37,923 nt of DNA. Origin: a virus. The stretch is from positions 1-37,923 of IMG/VR virus record IMGVR_UViG_3300011116_000197. One strand, given 5' to 3'. The notes under the pieces are model-generated. The model ran no database searches. It had not been told where the DNA came from and saw only the letters and a list, made by a program, of their open reading frames with translations. A program made the position numbers and the translations under genes. This document shows positions 22,792 through 28,727 of this stretch, one piece after another (position 1 is the stretch's first letter; every line of letters begins with the position of its first letter).

Positions 22792-23207
22792 TACTGCTGA
22801 CTTACGTCTGAGACTTCAAGACTCCAGTCATCAACATTGCCGTCACCATTGAACTCAACTGTCAACCAGTTCTCTACAATGTCACGAGCATCATCTTCTG
22901 AGTCAGCCTCAATGTCTACGATTGTGAAATCAATCCGACCATTAACTGTAAATAAAGCCTTGAGTTTGTCTGAGCCAATAGACTCAAGCAAATCATTGAC
23001 ATCTTCTACTGTGCAGATAATCTCTGTATCACCTGTGTCGTAGCGGTCCTTGAAGAACTCATAGACTTTTTCTCTGAGTTGTGCTTTTTCTACCCAATAC
23101 TTATTAGCCTTGTCTTTTTGGTAGTCAAGGTCCTGGATAGTATTCTTAATCATTTCATCTGTGTATTTAATTGTATTACCGTCTTTATCTGTGTGTAAGT
23201 ATTCCAC
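22791..23207 (-). CDS. Conserved acidic phage protein, 138 aa
   Basis: GTG 23207 is preceded by GAAGGAGACTAAC. Residues about 16-55 are a charged helix (EMIKNTIQDLDYQKDKANKYW); the remainder is strongly acidic alpha/beta with DSEDDARDIVENWL. The opening MEYLHTDKDGNTIKYT is a beta hairpin. I recall unnamed relatives in actinobacterial phages. Acidic, DNA-mimic-like composition is noted, but no function can be assigned. Confidence 0.75.
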   Translation of the reverse strand: MEYLHTDKDGNTIKYTDEMIKNTIQDLDYQKDKANKYWVEKAQLREKVYEFFKDRYDTGDTEIICTVEDVNDLLESIGSDKLKALFTVNGRIDFTIVDIEADSEDDARDIVENWLTVEFNGDGNVDDWSLEVSDVSQQ

Positions 23208-23208
23208 G

Positions 23209-23571
23209 TTAGTCTCCTTCTGTCTGTGGTTCTACCGTTAATATGAACGATGCTCCGACTGGCTCATCGTGCGAGTATCTAATTACGGTTAAGTCATCAC
23301 CTTTTCGTGTAAGGACCAACCGAAATTCACCATTAATATAGAGTGGTTGTAAGCCATCATCTACGCTGGCATATACGTAGCCTGATGCTCTAGTCCAACC
23401 CATATTTTTCCCAGAAAACTTAACCATATAGTTATTATTATTATTAGTTACTTTATTAAACCAATCTACTAACAATAGGTCTATATCTTCTTTGGCTGCT
23501 GACCAACAAAAATCCCCATAGCAATCATCATCACAAGTACAATTGCTATTAAGTTCATATATCTCATACAT
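23209..23571 (-). CDS. Hypothetical protein with Cys cluster, 120 aa
   Basis: ATG 23571 is chosen: it overlaps the end of the DUF932 gene by eight bases and has TTGGAG eight bases upstream. The N-terminus has CTCDDDCYGDFCW, four Cys in twelve residues that could bind a metal. A VDWFNKVTNNNNNY segment with five Asn in a row follows, then a beta-rich half. It is one base from the next gene. No family recognised. Confidence 0.68.
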   Translation of the reverse strand: MYEIYELNSNCTCDDDCYGDFCWSAAKEDIDLLLVDWFNKVTNNNNNYMVKFSGKNMGWTRASGYVYASVDDGLQPLYINGEFRLVLTRKGDDLTVIRYSHDEPVGASFILTVEPQTEGD

Positions 23572-24568
23572 TAAGCAACTCCAAAGCACGTAACTTAATG
23601 TTATCGCTGGCACCAGACATCGTCCTGATGCCCAGCGATTTTGACTTGTTGGGTTTACCATGGTCGGCATACTCAACGACTGCTTGCCATAATCCGAACT
23701 GGGTGTTGCGGATATTTTCTTGCGTTGGGCTAGTGCTATAAATCTGCATAGCCCCGTGCCGTGCGGTCATTGCATTGGTGCGTTGCTTCTTCTCACCTTG
23801 TGATAGTAGGTGCAGTGGTGCATCTTCTATCTTGCTGGGTAGTGGAAAGACTTTCTTAAAGTAATCAACTGCATAACTGCGGGTAGCCTCACGCTCTATA
23901 AGCGTAGTTGCTAAGTCAGTATACTGTTGGATACTAGAGTAAGTAATATCCAAAATGGTGCGTACATTATTGACATCTAGCCTTGCGTTAGAGGTATGAC
24001 GTAGCGTGTATGTGTGCTGTTGGTGCTTAGCACGGAAGATTTTATTAATCTGATTCTTGCAGAATAACCGCTCAATGATTGGGCGGATAAGTACTGAGCC
24101 ACTGCCATCGTGTGTGGTTTTGGCTAGTAGGAATGCTGCGTGTGGGTCGCCTTTAATTTCCATCTCATTAGGTAGTTGCAATAGCATCCATACCTTTGCC
24201 CCTGCATCATACTCTCCTGCTGCTGCATAGCGAGCATCACCTGAATCAATCAGGGTATCTAGCACTGAGAATACTTCTGCATTTTGAAATGGTTTGTATT
24301 TCTTGCCAACAATACCGAGTGGTATTACCTCACCAGTTGGTGTTGTCTTGACAACTGCTTGCTTGTTGTTAACTGGAATGTGAACTGGCTGTCCCTGTCC
24401 AGGAATCTGGTAGGTAGTAGTCACATCGTGTAGTGATACTGTCCAGTCAAGTCCTGCTTGTCTGGATACATCACTGGCTGATGTTGCTGTTACTGCAACA
24501 CCTGATTTAATCCACGCTGACATATTTCTCAGCGGGACTTGCGGTCTATCTACAACTGTAGATGTCAT
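23564..24568 (-). CDS. DUF932 / phage-plasmid-like protein, 334 aa
   Basis: The layout matches the DUF932 (TIGR03299-type) family: a PLGIVGKKYKPFQNAEVFSV segment near 83-102, GAKVWMLLQLP near 122-132, a KTTHDGSGSVLIRPI region near 150-164, an ERLFCKNQIN segment near 166-175, and a helical C-terminal half. Members occur widely on phages and plasmids next to replication or recombination genes; their biochemistry is unknown. ATG after AAGGAGACCGT; it overlaps the upstream gene by ATGA. Confidence 0.83.
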   Translation of the reverse strand: MTSTVVDRPQVPLRNMSAWIKSGVAVTATSASDVSRQAGLDWTVSLHDVTTTYQIPGQGQPVHIPVNNKQAVVKTTPTGEVIPLGIVGKKYKPFQNAEVFSVLDTLIDSGDARYAAAGEYDAGAKVWMLLQLPNEMEIKGDPHAAFLLAKTTHDGSGSVLIRPIIERLFCKNQINKIFRAKHQQHTYTLRHTSNARLDVNNVRTILDITYSSIQQYTDLATTLIEREATRSYAVDYFKKVFPLPSKIEDAPLHLLSQGEKKQRTNAMTARHGAMQIYSTSPTQENIRNTQFGLWQAVVEYADHGKPNKSKSLGIRTMSGASDNIKLRALELLNV

Positions 24569-24750
24569 ACGGTCTCCTTGTTTCTATTGTCTATCATTGC
24601 TGCGATGACTCGGATATCATCACACCACGAGTCGGCACCTTGTCCGACGAGTGGGTGTTCTGAGTGTTGGTCAACTATAGCCATAGCCTCTGACATAGAT
24701 GAGGCTGCGACTATGTAGTCAACTTCTACTGTTACTCGGTATTGATTCAC
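24565..24750 (-). CDS. Small protein, 61 aa
   Basis: GTG 24750 starts the natural-looking sequence MNQYRVTVEVDYIVAASSMSE, five bases after the upstream stop. TTG 24780 would give 71 residues and an overlap. A beta strand followed by a helix and a second strand fits a small ferredoxin-like fold. It overlaps the DUF932 gene by four bases. Function unknown. Confidence 0.68.
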   Translation of the reverse strand: MNQYRVTVEVDYIVAASSMSEAMAIVDQHSEHPLVGQGADSWCDDIRVIAAMIDNRNKETV

Positions 24751-24755
24751 TTGGG

Positions 24756-24956
24756 TTATGCTACTCGTAGTAGTGCCCAAGTATTGCCTTCATTTACATT
24801 TGATTTCTCAAGCATATTGGCAATCATTTCTGTTCCTGCTACTTGGAAAAATGCATTACGCATTTCTTCTGACATAGCAAGAATTTGTTTTGCTGTTGGT
24901 TCTGGTGATTCTTCATTGATAACTGTTTCTAGTTCCACTAGATGTTTGATAATCAC
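24756..24956 (-). CDS. Small helical protein, 66 aa
   Basis: GTG 24956 has AAGGAGACAGCAA upstream, the leftward-arm consensus; ATG 24995 would add 13 residues but lacks a ribosome site. The product is an acidic helical protein (for example AKQILAMSEEMRNAFFQ). It may bind protein partners. No family recognised. Confidence 0.65.
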   Translation of the reverse strand: MIIKHLVELETVINEESPEPTAKQILAMSEEMRNAFFQVAGTEMIANMLEKSNVNEGNTWALLRVA

Positions 24957-25100
24957 TTGCTGTCTCCTTTGTTTGTTTATGGTGAGCAGTTTCATTAACC
25001 GTCATACTCAGGACGAAACGGGAGTTTGGTTTAAAGTCCTTACCCTTCTAATGGACTAATCCACGATTACGCTGGTTAGACCTGCATCTCTCGTGGAAAT
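24957..25100 (-). other. Short intergenic gap with weak hairpins
   Basis: No convincing gene is seen here. On the minus strand CCACGA/TCGTGG (25061-25096) and AGTCC/GGACT followed by TTAAA (25035-25057) can pair weakly. The second might be a poor terminator after the transglycosylase gene. A start-less extension of the 66-residue gene covers 24957-24995. Confidence 0.35.
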
Positions 25101-25535
25101 CTAATACCACCCGTGTTTGCGCCAATGCGCCCACGCTACTGATGGTTTGCCATACCGATGCTGGATGTACGCCAAGCCACGAGCAATCTGCTCGGGCGCA
25201 GGCGTGTTAGGTTTCATACCTAGCAACTGTGGTATGCCATAGGCTGTTGACTTGGGATTATCTGCAGTGTGGTCCCACGCAGATTCCTTGCCCCAAAGTT
25301 TTAACAGTGCTTTGTATTCTGAATGTCCCCACGTCTCATACTGTGCTGAGATGAGAGCCTTCGCATAAGATTTGCTCAATGGCTTTGTCCAGCGAATCTC
25401 TTTCTTTGTCAAAGACTTGTTGTCGTCCTTGTGCTGCAGCCTGTCGGCTACTGCTATTGCGTATGACTGACTGGGAAAGATTGCGCTGGATAGCGTCAAT
25501 GCCCAACTGAATAGCGCTGCTAATCTGGTCTTCAT
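25101..25535 (-). CDS. Secreted lytic transglycosylase (SLT/lysozyme-like), 144 aa
   Basis: Residues 1-26 are a signal peptide: MKTRLAALFSWALTLSSAIF, then polar PSQSYA with a plausible cut after A26 or A28. The C-terminal domain holds KALLKLWGKESAWDHTADNP with catalytic E84, STAYGIPQLLG, and HRYGKPSVAWAHWRKHGWY, the pattern of actinobacterial SLT-type glycosidases. It should be exported by the host and cleave peptidoglycan glycan strands. ATG 25535 follows TGGAGTACTAA and overlaps a 31-residue upstream frame by ATGA. It is unusual to find it in the leftward arm, far from the M15 endolysin. Confidence 0.87.
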   Translation of the reverse strand: MKTRLAALFSWALTLSSAIFPSQSYAIAVADRLQHKDDNKSLTKKEIRWTKPLSKSYAKALISAQYETWGHSEYKALLKLWGKESAWDHTADNPKSTAYGIPQLLGMKPNTPAPEQIARGLAYIQHRYGKPSVAWAHWRKHGWY

Positions 25536-25623
25536 TTAGTACTCCATCTGTATAGGCAATAGCCAATTGCAATGAGGTATAGCCAGGTGATTGCTGTTGA
25601 GATGTGTGGAATGATAACTTCAT
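25336..25623 (-). CDS. Helical protein overlapping the transglycosylase, 95 aa
   Basis: This frame starts at ATG 25623 and shares 200 bases with the transglycosylase signal and linker region. Residues 15-50 (YTSLQLAIAYTDGVLNEDQI onward) look like amphipathic helices; the later part is Gln/Arg/Ser-rich. The ribosome site AAGGAGGAG is nine bases upstream, but fits the alternative ATG 25627 better. It may be real, replaced by, or co-expressed with the 31-residue frame. Confidence 0.5.
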   Translation of the reverse strand: MKLSFHTSQQQSPGYTSLQLAIAYTDGVLNEDQISSAIQLGIDAIQRNLSQSVIRNSSSRQAAAQGRQQVFDKERDSLDKAIEQILCEGSHLSTV

Positions 25624-25627
25624 TCAT
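25532..25627 (-). CDS. TM miniprotein coupled to the transglycosylase, 31 aa
   Basis: ATG 25627 has AAGGAGGAG five bases upstream, one of the best ribosome sites in the genome. The product begins MNEVIIPHISTAITWLYLIA, has one hydrophobic helix (about 11-26) and ends RWSTK. Its stop overlaps the transglycosylase start as ATGA. This layout suits a small membrane lysis or leader peptide. It competes with the 95-residue frame for the same ribosome site. Confidence 0.5.
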   Translation of the reverse strand: MNEVIIPHISTAITWLYLIAIGYCLYRWSTK

Positions 25628-25637
25628 ACTCTCCTCC

Positions 25638-26111
25638 TTACCAAGATGCTTGGTAGTAGAACCGTAGGTTTTCTGGTAGAGATAGTACCCTATCTAGTTT
25701 ATTTACTGTATCTTTAATCTTGTCCCAATAATATTCATCTGTATTCGTTGACCCAAAAAAGAAACCACTTGCTGTCGGCAATAGGTCAGCATCTTTAGTA
25801 TTGATAGCCTGCTCGCATAAGTCACGTAGTTCTTGCAGATGTCCTCTTGGTACGTAGTATTCTTGGCAGTCATCTTCGCCATTGTTTAGGTTATCTACAA
25901 ACCACTTATGGACTGCATTGTTTTTGCGCCAATAGGCTACGTTTACTTCTACTGATACGCCAGTTCCTTCGGCTGCGATGTCTGTCATATCAGCAGCCGC
26001 AATTATTTCTTTCCATTTTGGACTTATAACTAACTGGTCTTGTTGCTCACTAGCATCATAGTCATACACATTAATATATTTTCTGGCTTGTAGATACATA
26101 TCTAGTCCCAC
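25638..26111 (-). CDS. Conserved phage protein MGLDMYL-type, 157 aa
   Basis: GTG 26111 lies behind AAAGGAGACTAAT. The product opens MGLDMYLQARKY and includes EVNVAYWRKNNAVHKWFVDN and a DCQEYYVPRGHLQELRDLCE segment, a pattern I recall in many phages and prophages without known function. It is alpha/beta, with aromatic-rich C-terminus. It is tightly packed between small genes of the leftward arm. Confidence 0.8.
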   Translation of the reverse strand: MGLDMYLQARKYINVYDYDASEQQDQLVISPKWKEIIAAADMTDIAAEGTGVSVEVNVAYWRKNNAVHKWFVDNLNNGEDDCQEYYVPRGHLQELRDLCEQAINTKDADLLPTASGFFFGSTNTDEYYWDKIKDTVNKLDRVLSLPENLRFYYQASW

Positions 26112-26112
26112 A

Positions 26113-26301
26113 TTAGTCTCCTTTGTTTAGGTCAGTTAATATACGGTCAAGTATTAGTCTTACTAGTTTCCATTGTTGTTCGTCTGTATCCCAAGTCTTT
26201 CCATAATAATAACGAACCCAATAGTCGGCTGTGTCCCTATAGTTTTGGACTATCTGAATAGCGGTCTGCATATCTGGCTGATAGGTCTTCAAGGGTTTCA
26301 T
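26113..26301 (-). CDS. Small helical protein, 62 aa
   Basis: The start ATG 26301 has GGGAGG twelve bases upstream, a loose spacing, within the overlapping 45-residue gene. The product has two amphipathic helices rich in Trp and Tyr (VQNYRDTADYWVRYYYGKTW) and no Cys. It stops one base before the next start. Function unknown. Confidence 0.62.
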   Translation of the reverse strand: MKPLKTYQPDMQTAIQIVQNYRDTADYWVRYYYGKTWDTDEQQWKLVRLILDRILTDLNKGD

Positions 26302-26374
26302 TGAACTTGTTTACCTCCCATATGATTTCATCTAGCCACTTGTTTATATCTTGTAGTTCTTTGAGTAGGCTCAT
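26237..26374 (-). CDS. Short coiled-coil protein, 45 aa
   Basis: ATG 26374 overlaps the upstream stop by ATGA, and the frame ends in TAG at 26237. MSLLKELQDINKWLDEIIWE reads as a heptad helix. Its end overlaps the next gene by 65 bases in another frame. The coupling is good evidence, but the length keeps confidence moderate. Confidence 0.55.
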   Translation of the reverse strand: MSLLKELQDINKWLDEIIWEVNKFNETLEDLSARYADRYSDSPKL

Positions 26375-26544
26375 ACATATTTTCCTATCAGGTCATTGGT
26401 GTGTCCTGTCTTTAAGCCAAATTCTTCTTCAAGAACTCGGGCATAGATAGCCTTGAATTCTTCTGGTCTTTTCTTGGCTAGCACCCTGAGTGCTATGCCG
26501 TATGCTCTTGTTCTGTTCTTTGCAATTTCTTCTTTGTCGGTCAC
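26371..26544 (-). CDS. Small basic helical protein, 57 aa
   Basis: GTG 26544 has GGAG seven bases upstream and follows the preceding stop by two bases. The product begins MTDKEEIAKNRTRAYGIALR and is a Lys/Glu/Arg-rich helix pair (RVLAKKRPEEFKAIYARVLEEE). No named family. Both ends fit tightly with neighbours. Confidence 0.65.
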   Translation of the reverse strand: MTDKEEIAKNRTRAYGIALRVLAKKRPEEFKAIYARVLEEEFGLKTGHTNDLIGKYV

Positions 26545-26546
26545 GG

Positions 26547-26675
26547 TTATGCTCCTATCTTGCTGAAGGCACAGGTCTGGCAGAGATAATAATCTTCATC
26601 GTTCTTGTCATAGACTGGAACTACTAGTGCCCAGCCACATTTGGTGCACTCGGCTTCAAAGTATTTGCTACTCAT
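26547..26675 (-). CDS. Zn-ribbon miniprotein, 42 aa
   Basis: ATG 26675 is preceded by GAGGAGACTTACA. The 42 residues carry CTKC and CQTC separated by a beta hairpin (WALVVPVYDKNDEDYYL), a complete minimal zinc ribbon. It overlaps the upstream gene by eight bases. Such single-ribbon proteins can bind nucleic acid or host transcription factors; function unknown. Confidence 0.72.
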   Translation of the reverse strand: MSSKYFEAECTKCGWALVVPVYDKNDEDYYLCQTCAFSKIGA

Positions 26676-26889
26676 TGTAAGTCTCCTCACGTTCTTGTCC
26701 GAACATTTCTTCCCAGCATTTGGGGTGAACACCACTAATTATCTGCTCTCTGAGTGGTACTGTCAATGATTTGAATGCGTTTTGTACATATTCACCGCGT
26801 AGATAGGCGAACAACTCGTTCTCGTCTACCATTATGGTGCCTGTCTTGTAGCAGACTGGGCAACGGCGGGTTGCGAATGCTGTCATCAT
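26668..26889 (-). CDS. Zinc-binding small protein, 73 aa
   Basis: MMTAFATRRCPVCYKTG supplies a CxxC knuckle and GVHPKCWEEMF supplies His and Cys to complete a site. The helix between (ELFAYLRGEYVQNAFKSL) is amphipathic. I recall RCPxCxxTG openings as common in actinobacterial phages. It overlaps the upstream gene by ATGA-type coupling. Confidence 0.74.
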   Translation of the reverse strand: MMTAFATRRCPVCYKTGTIMVDENELFAYLRGEYVQNAFKSLTVPLREQIISGVHPKCWEEMFGQEREETYNE

Positions 26890-27050
26890 AGGGCTTGGTT
26901 CCTTACTGCTCGTTCCTGTTTTAATAATCTGACTACATCACGGTACTTCTGCTCCCAGAAATATGATGAACGGAATAGAACTACATTCATAATAAACTGG
27001 CTAACTAGTGCTATACACGCTGCTATCAGTGTGCCTGTATCTAGATACAT
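26886..27050 (-). CDS. Single-TM small membrane protein, 54 aa
   Basis: ATG 27050 has AGGAG six bases upstream. Residues about 7-26 form a hydrophobic helix (TLIAACIALVSQFIMNVVLF), followed by a basic helix (VVRLLKQERAVRNQAL). N-out, C-in orientation is likely from the charges. It is the first gene after an internal terminator. It could act at the membrane, for example in superinfection exclusion, but nothing proves it. Confidence 0.66.
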   Translation of the reverse strand: MYLDTGTLIAACIALVSQFIMNVVLFRSSYFWEQKYRDVVRLLKQERAVRNQAL

Positions 27051-27113
27051 CTGTATCTCCTGTCTGAACTATTTGGACTTGTCTTAGACTGTTAATGTTG
27101 CTCCACCGCTGTG

Positions 27114-27158
27114 AAAAAAAAGAAAGACGGCTAGCCGAGCCGAAGCCCGACTAGCCGT
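27114..27158 (-). terminator. Rho-independent terminator with UUCG loop
   Basis: On the minus strand ACGGCTAG-TCGGGC and GCTCGG-CTAGCCGT form a continuous 14-bp stem with two wobbles, closed by TTCG. CTTTCTTTTTTTT follows. This is a textbook terminator for the two first leftward genes and separates them from the rest of the leftward arm. Confidence 0.9.
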
Positions 27159-27166
27159 GCTGGTTA

Positions 27167-27484
27167 CTACAGAACTTCTAAAGCGGTAACGATTTGATTG
27201 TCGTACCACTTGGTTTGTCCTTTGTCCTCACGGACTGTTGTGGTCATATAGCCACTGAGATTCACGAAGAACTCAGTCTTGTCTGTGATGAGCGGACGAA
27301 GTTGAGCGATGATGCTTGGGTCTGTGAATGTGACCTGACGGCTGGCGATGAAGCGAGCACGCATCTGACCGTCTGGTGTGTACTCAGTCTGACGTGATTG
27401 AACGATGCCCTTGACTACGTTGCCATAGTCACGGACTGACTTGAGTAGTGCATTGTTGAACTTGAACTCGTTTACTGTATTCAT
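27167..27484 (-). CDS. Small beta-rich protein, possible OB fold, 105 aa
   Basis: The start follows AAGGAGACTAACCA. Beta strands alternate through the protein (VVKGIVQSRQTEYTP, RARFIASRQVTFTD, EFFVNLSGYMTTTVRED, IVTALEVL), the strand pattern of an OB or SH3-like barrel. A phage single-strand-binding protein is one option. It is bounded by a leader hairpin upstream and a strong terminator downstream, so it is probably highly expressed as a short early transcript. Confidence 0.72.
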   Translation of the reverse strand: MNTVNEFKFNNALLKSVRDYGNVVKGIVQSRQTEYTPDGQMRARFIASRQVTFTDPSIIAQLRPLITDKTEFFVNLSGYMTTTVREDKGQTKWYDNQIVTALEVL

Positions 27485-27510
27485 TGGTTAGTCTCCTTAT
27501 ACTTTTTTTC

Positions 27511-27544
27511 GGGCGGGTACCCGTCACTTGTGACGGGCACGCCC
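27511..27544 (-). promoter_or_regulatory. Leader hairpin before the 105-residue gene
   Basis: CCCGTCA-CTTG-TGACGGG is a perfect 7-bp hairpin, extended by GGGCG/CGCCC after a small internal loop. On the minus strand it is followed by GAAAAAAAG and then the ribosome site. It is not terminator-like in that direction. A 5' mRNA-stabilising or RNase-processing hairpin is plausible. Confidence 0.55.
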
Positions 27545-27551
27545 TTGTTGG

Positions 27552-27905
27552 TTACTTGCAGTTTGGGCAGGCGATAGCCTTGTTGTGTAGATAGTGGCAG
27601 TCTTGGCATACGGTCTCGTTTGCCGTGACTGTGACCGACGTTTCTAGGTCATATAGACGGTCAGTGAGTAGAGCGATAGCGGGAAGATACTCATCACGTT
27701 CTGTCCAGTCGTGACCAGATACTGGCTCCGACTGGATAGACCAGACGTACTTGTACTGAAGATTGCCTTCATCAACTATCTGATGGGCAATATCTATGTC
27801 ACGACTGTCACGCAGTTCTTGGCAGTCGGGGCATAGTTCGGTTAACGCTTGGCATTGGTAGCACATAGTTTGGATTGAAATGCCATTGGTTTCTGTATTC
27901 ATCAT
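27552..27905 (-). CDS. Zinc-finger protein, first leftward gene, 117 aa
   Basis: Two zinc-like clusters are seen: MCYQCQALTELCPDCQ near 14-29 and VCQDCHYLHNKAIACPNC near 99-116. The middle is acidic and helical. ATG 27905 and ATG 27902 are adjacent; AGAAAGG suits the second slightly better. As the first gene of the leftward arm it is probably expressed early. Cys-pair modules at both ends suggest nucleic acid or protein binding. Confidence 0.75.
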   Translation of the reverse strand: MMNTETNGISIQTMCYQCQALTELCPDCQELRDSRDIDIAHQIVDEGNLQYKYVWSIQSEPVSGHDWTERDEYLPAIALLTDRLYDLETSVTVTANETVCQDCHYLHNKAIACPNCK

Positions 27906-27945
27906 TACCTTTCTGTCCTCAACCCAGCGTTGAAGATGCCGATAG

Positions 27946-28118
27946 CGTAAATCCCTCTGTCAACGAGGCAGCCCAGCCTGCGCTTATCAGGCGAAGCCTG
28001 ATGCAGGCATAGGGCGGGCGCACGGCGAGAGCGACGAAGGAGCGTCTGAGCGAAGCGAGGCGCCGACGCGCCCCGAGTTTAGCCTGAGCGTAGCGACGGC
28101 TTGACAGAGTGGATTACG
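27946..28118 (-). ncRNA. Candidate ~170-nt multibranched structured element
   Basis: A base stem of 17 pairs with two single-base bulges joins 27946-27963 to 28101-28118; the arms read TTGACAGAG outward on both strands. Inside, a long hairpin occupies 27971-28015 (GCCC, GCCTGC and ATCAGGC arms around a GAA loop). A second stem spans 28016-28073 (GGGCGC and CGGCG arms), and a weak hairpin lies at 28082-28100. It is far more GC-rich than its surroundings. It lies 41 bases ahead of the first leftward gene, so it may be its 5' leader RNA. A DNA cruciform is the alternative; strand is uncertain. Confidence 0.55.
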
Positions 28119-28262
28119 ATAGAGGCACCAACTGTAAATTAAAGGCAGCCTCAAAGGCTCTTGCTTGGTCTGGCACGGCGCGGCGATAGACGCGACAGCC
28201 AGACAGCCTTAGGCTGACGGTGCGTCCTGCACTGTCCACGCTTTTACCCGTGAGCCGAAGGC

Positions 28263-28286
28263 ATCGGCTTTGCCGATTAGGTTTTT
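28263..28286 (+). terminator. Weak possible rightward terminator
   Basis: ATCGGC-TTT-GCCGAT is a 6-bp hairpin. TAGG and then TTTTT follow. If functional it would end a plus-strand RNA coming from the GC-rich element. The stem is short and the T-run is displaced by four bases. Confidence 0.3.
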
Positions 28287-28365
28287 AGATTTTAGTTTAT
28301 TAGCCAGTGCTGTCAGATATATTTATAACAGAACTGGCGCGACTGGCAGGGAGCGCAGACTGTCT

Positions 28366-28410
28366 ACAGACCAGAACGCCCTGCTACAGAACAGAGCAGG
28401 ACTGGTCTGT
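28366..28410. repeat. Nested inverted repeat in the control region
   Basis: ACAGACCAG and CTGGTCTGT are perfect 9-bp arms. Within them CCTGCT and AGCAGG form a further 6-bp stem around a 9-base loop. Several CAGAC/GTCTG words occur on both sides. Possible protein-binding or origin structure. Confidence 0.6.
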
Positions 28411-28515
28411 GTCTGTGCTGAGTCTACGCAGACCCCAGACTTATTAAATTCGGGTTAAGCACAGTAGAGTATCTACCAGAACTATTTTCCCGTACAAAGC
28501 CTATGCCCCTATCCT

Positions 28516-28535
28516 GTCCTATTTTGTCCTATTTT
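28516..28535. repeat. Tandem 10-mer GTCCTATTTT
   Basis: GTCCTATTTT occurs twice in direct succession in an AT-rich stretch. An iteron-like or unwinding element is possible. Confidence 0.6.
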
Positions 28536-28616
28536 AGATAGTCTATTCTGTGAGTTACATTACACTTTGCTACAAAAACGTTCGTTTGGGCTGTTTGAAC
28601 GGATTAATAGATAGTA

Positions 28617-28670
28617 GGGACTATTTATAGTCCCGTCCTGTAGCAAGGTCTTCAGGACCTTGCGTTACAG
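28617..28670. repeat. Two adjacent hairpins upstream of terminase
   Basis: GGGACTA-TTTA-TAGTCCC (28617-28634) is perfect. GCAAGGTC-TTCAG-GACCTTGC (28643-28663) is perfect and is extended by CTGTA/TACAG. An alternative stem GTCCTG/CAGGAC (28635-28658) cannot form together with the second, so two states are possible. Confidence 0.65.
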
Positions 28671-28715
28671 ACTGTATCTACTGTCTGTTTCTAACTGTCT
28701 GTACTAACTGACAGT

Positions 28716-28727
28716 ATCTATATAGAT
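28716..28727. promoter_or_regulatory. Palindrome ATCTATATAGAT before terminase
   Basis: A perfect 12-base palindrome ends 11 bases before the terminase start. Two CTGTCTGT words (28681-28688 and 28695-28702) and TGTATCTA/AGTATCTA near-repeats lie just upstream. Together they look like an operator cluster for the rightward arm; the AT-rich core could also serve as a -10 region. Confidence 0.45.

Noticed and set aside
28270-28458. 62-codon plus-strand open frame in the control region
   Set aside because: It starts within a hairpin, lacks a ribosome site, and has an Arg/Thr/Cys mix that looks like translated non-coding DNA.
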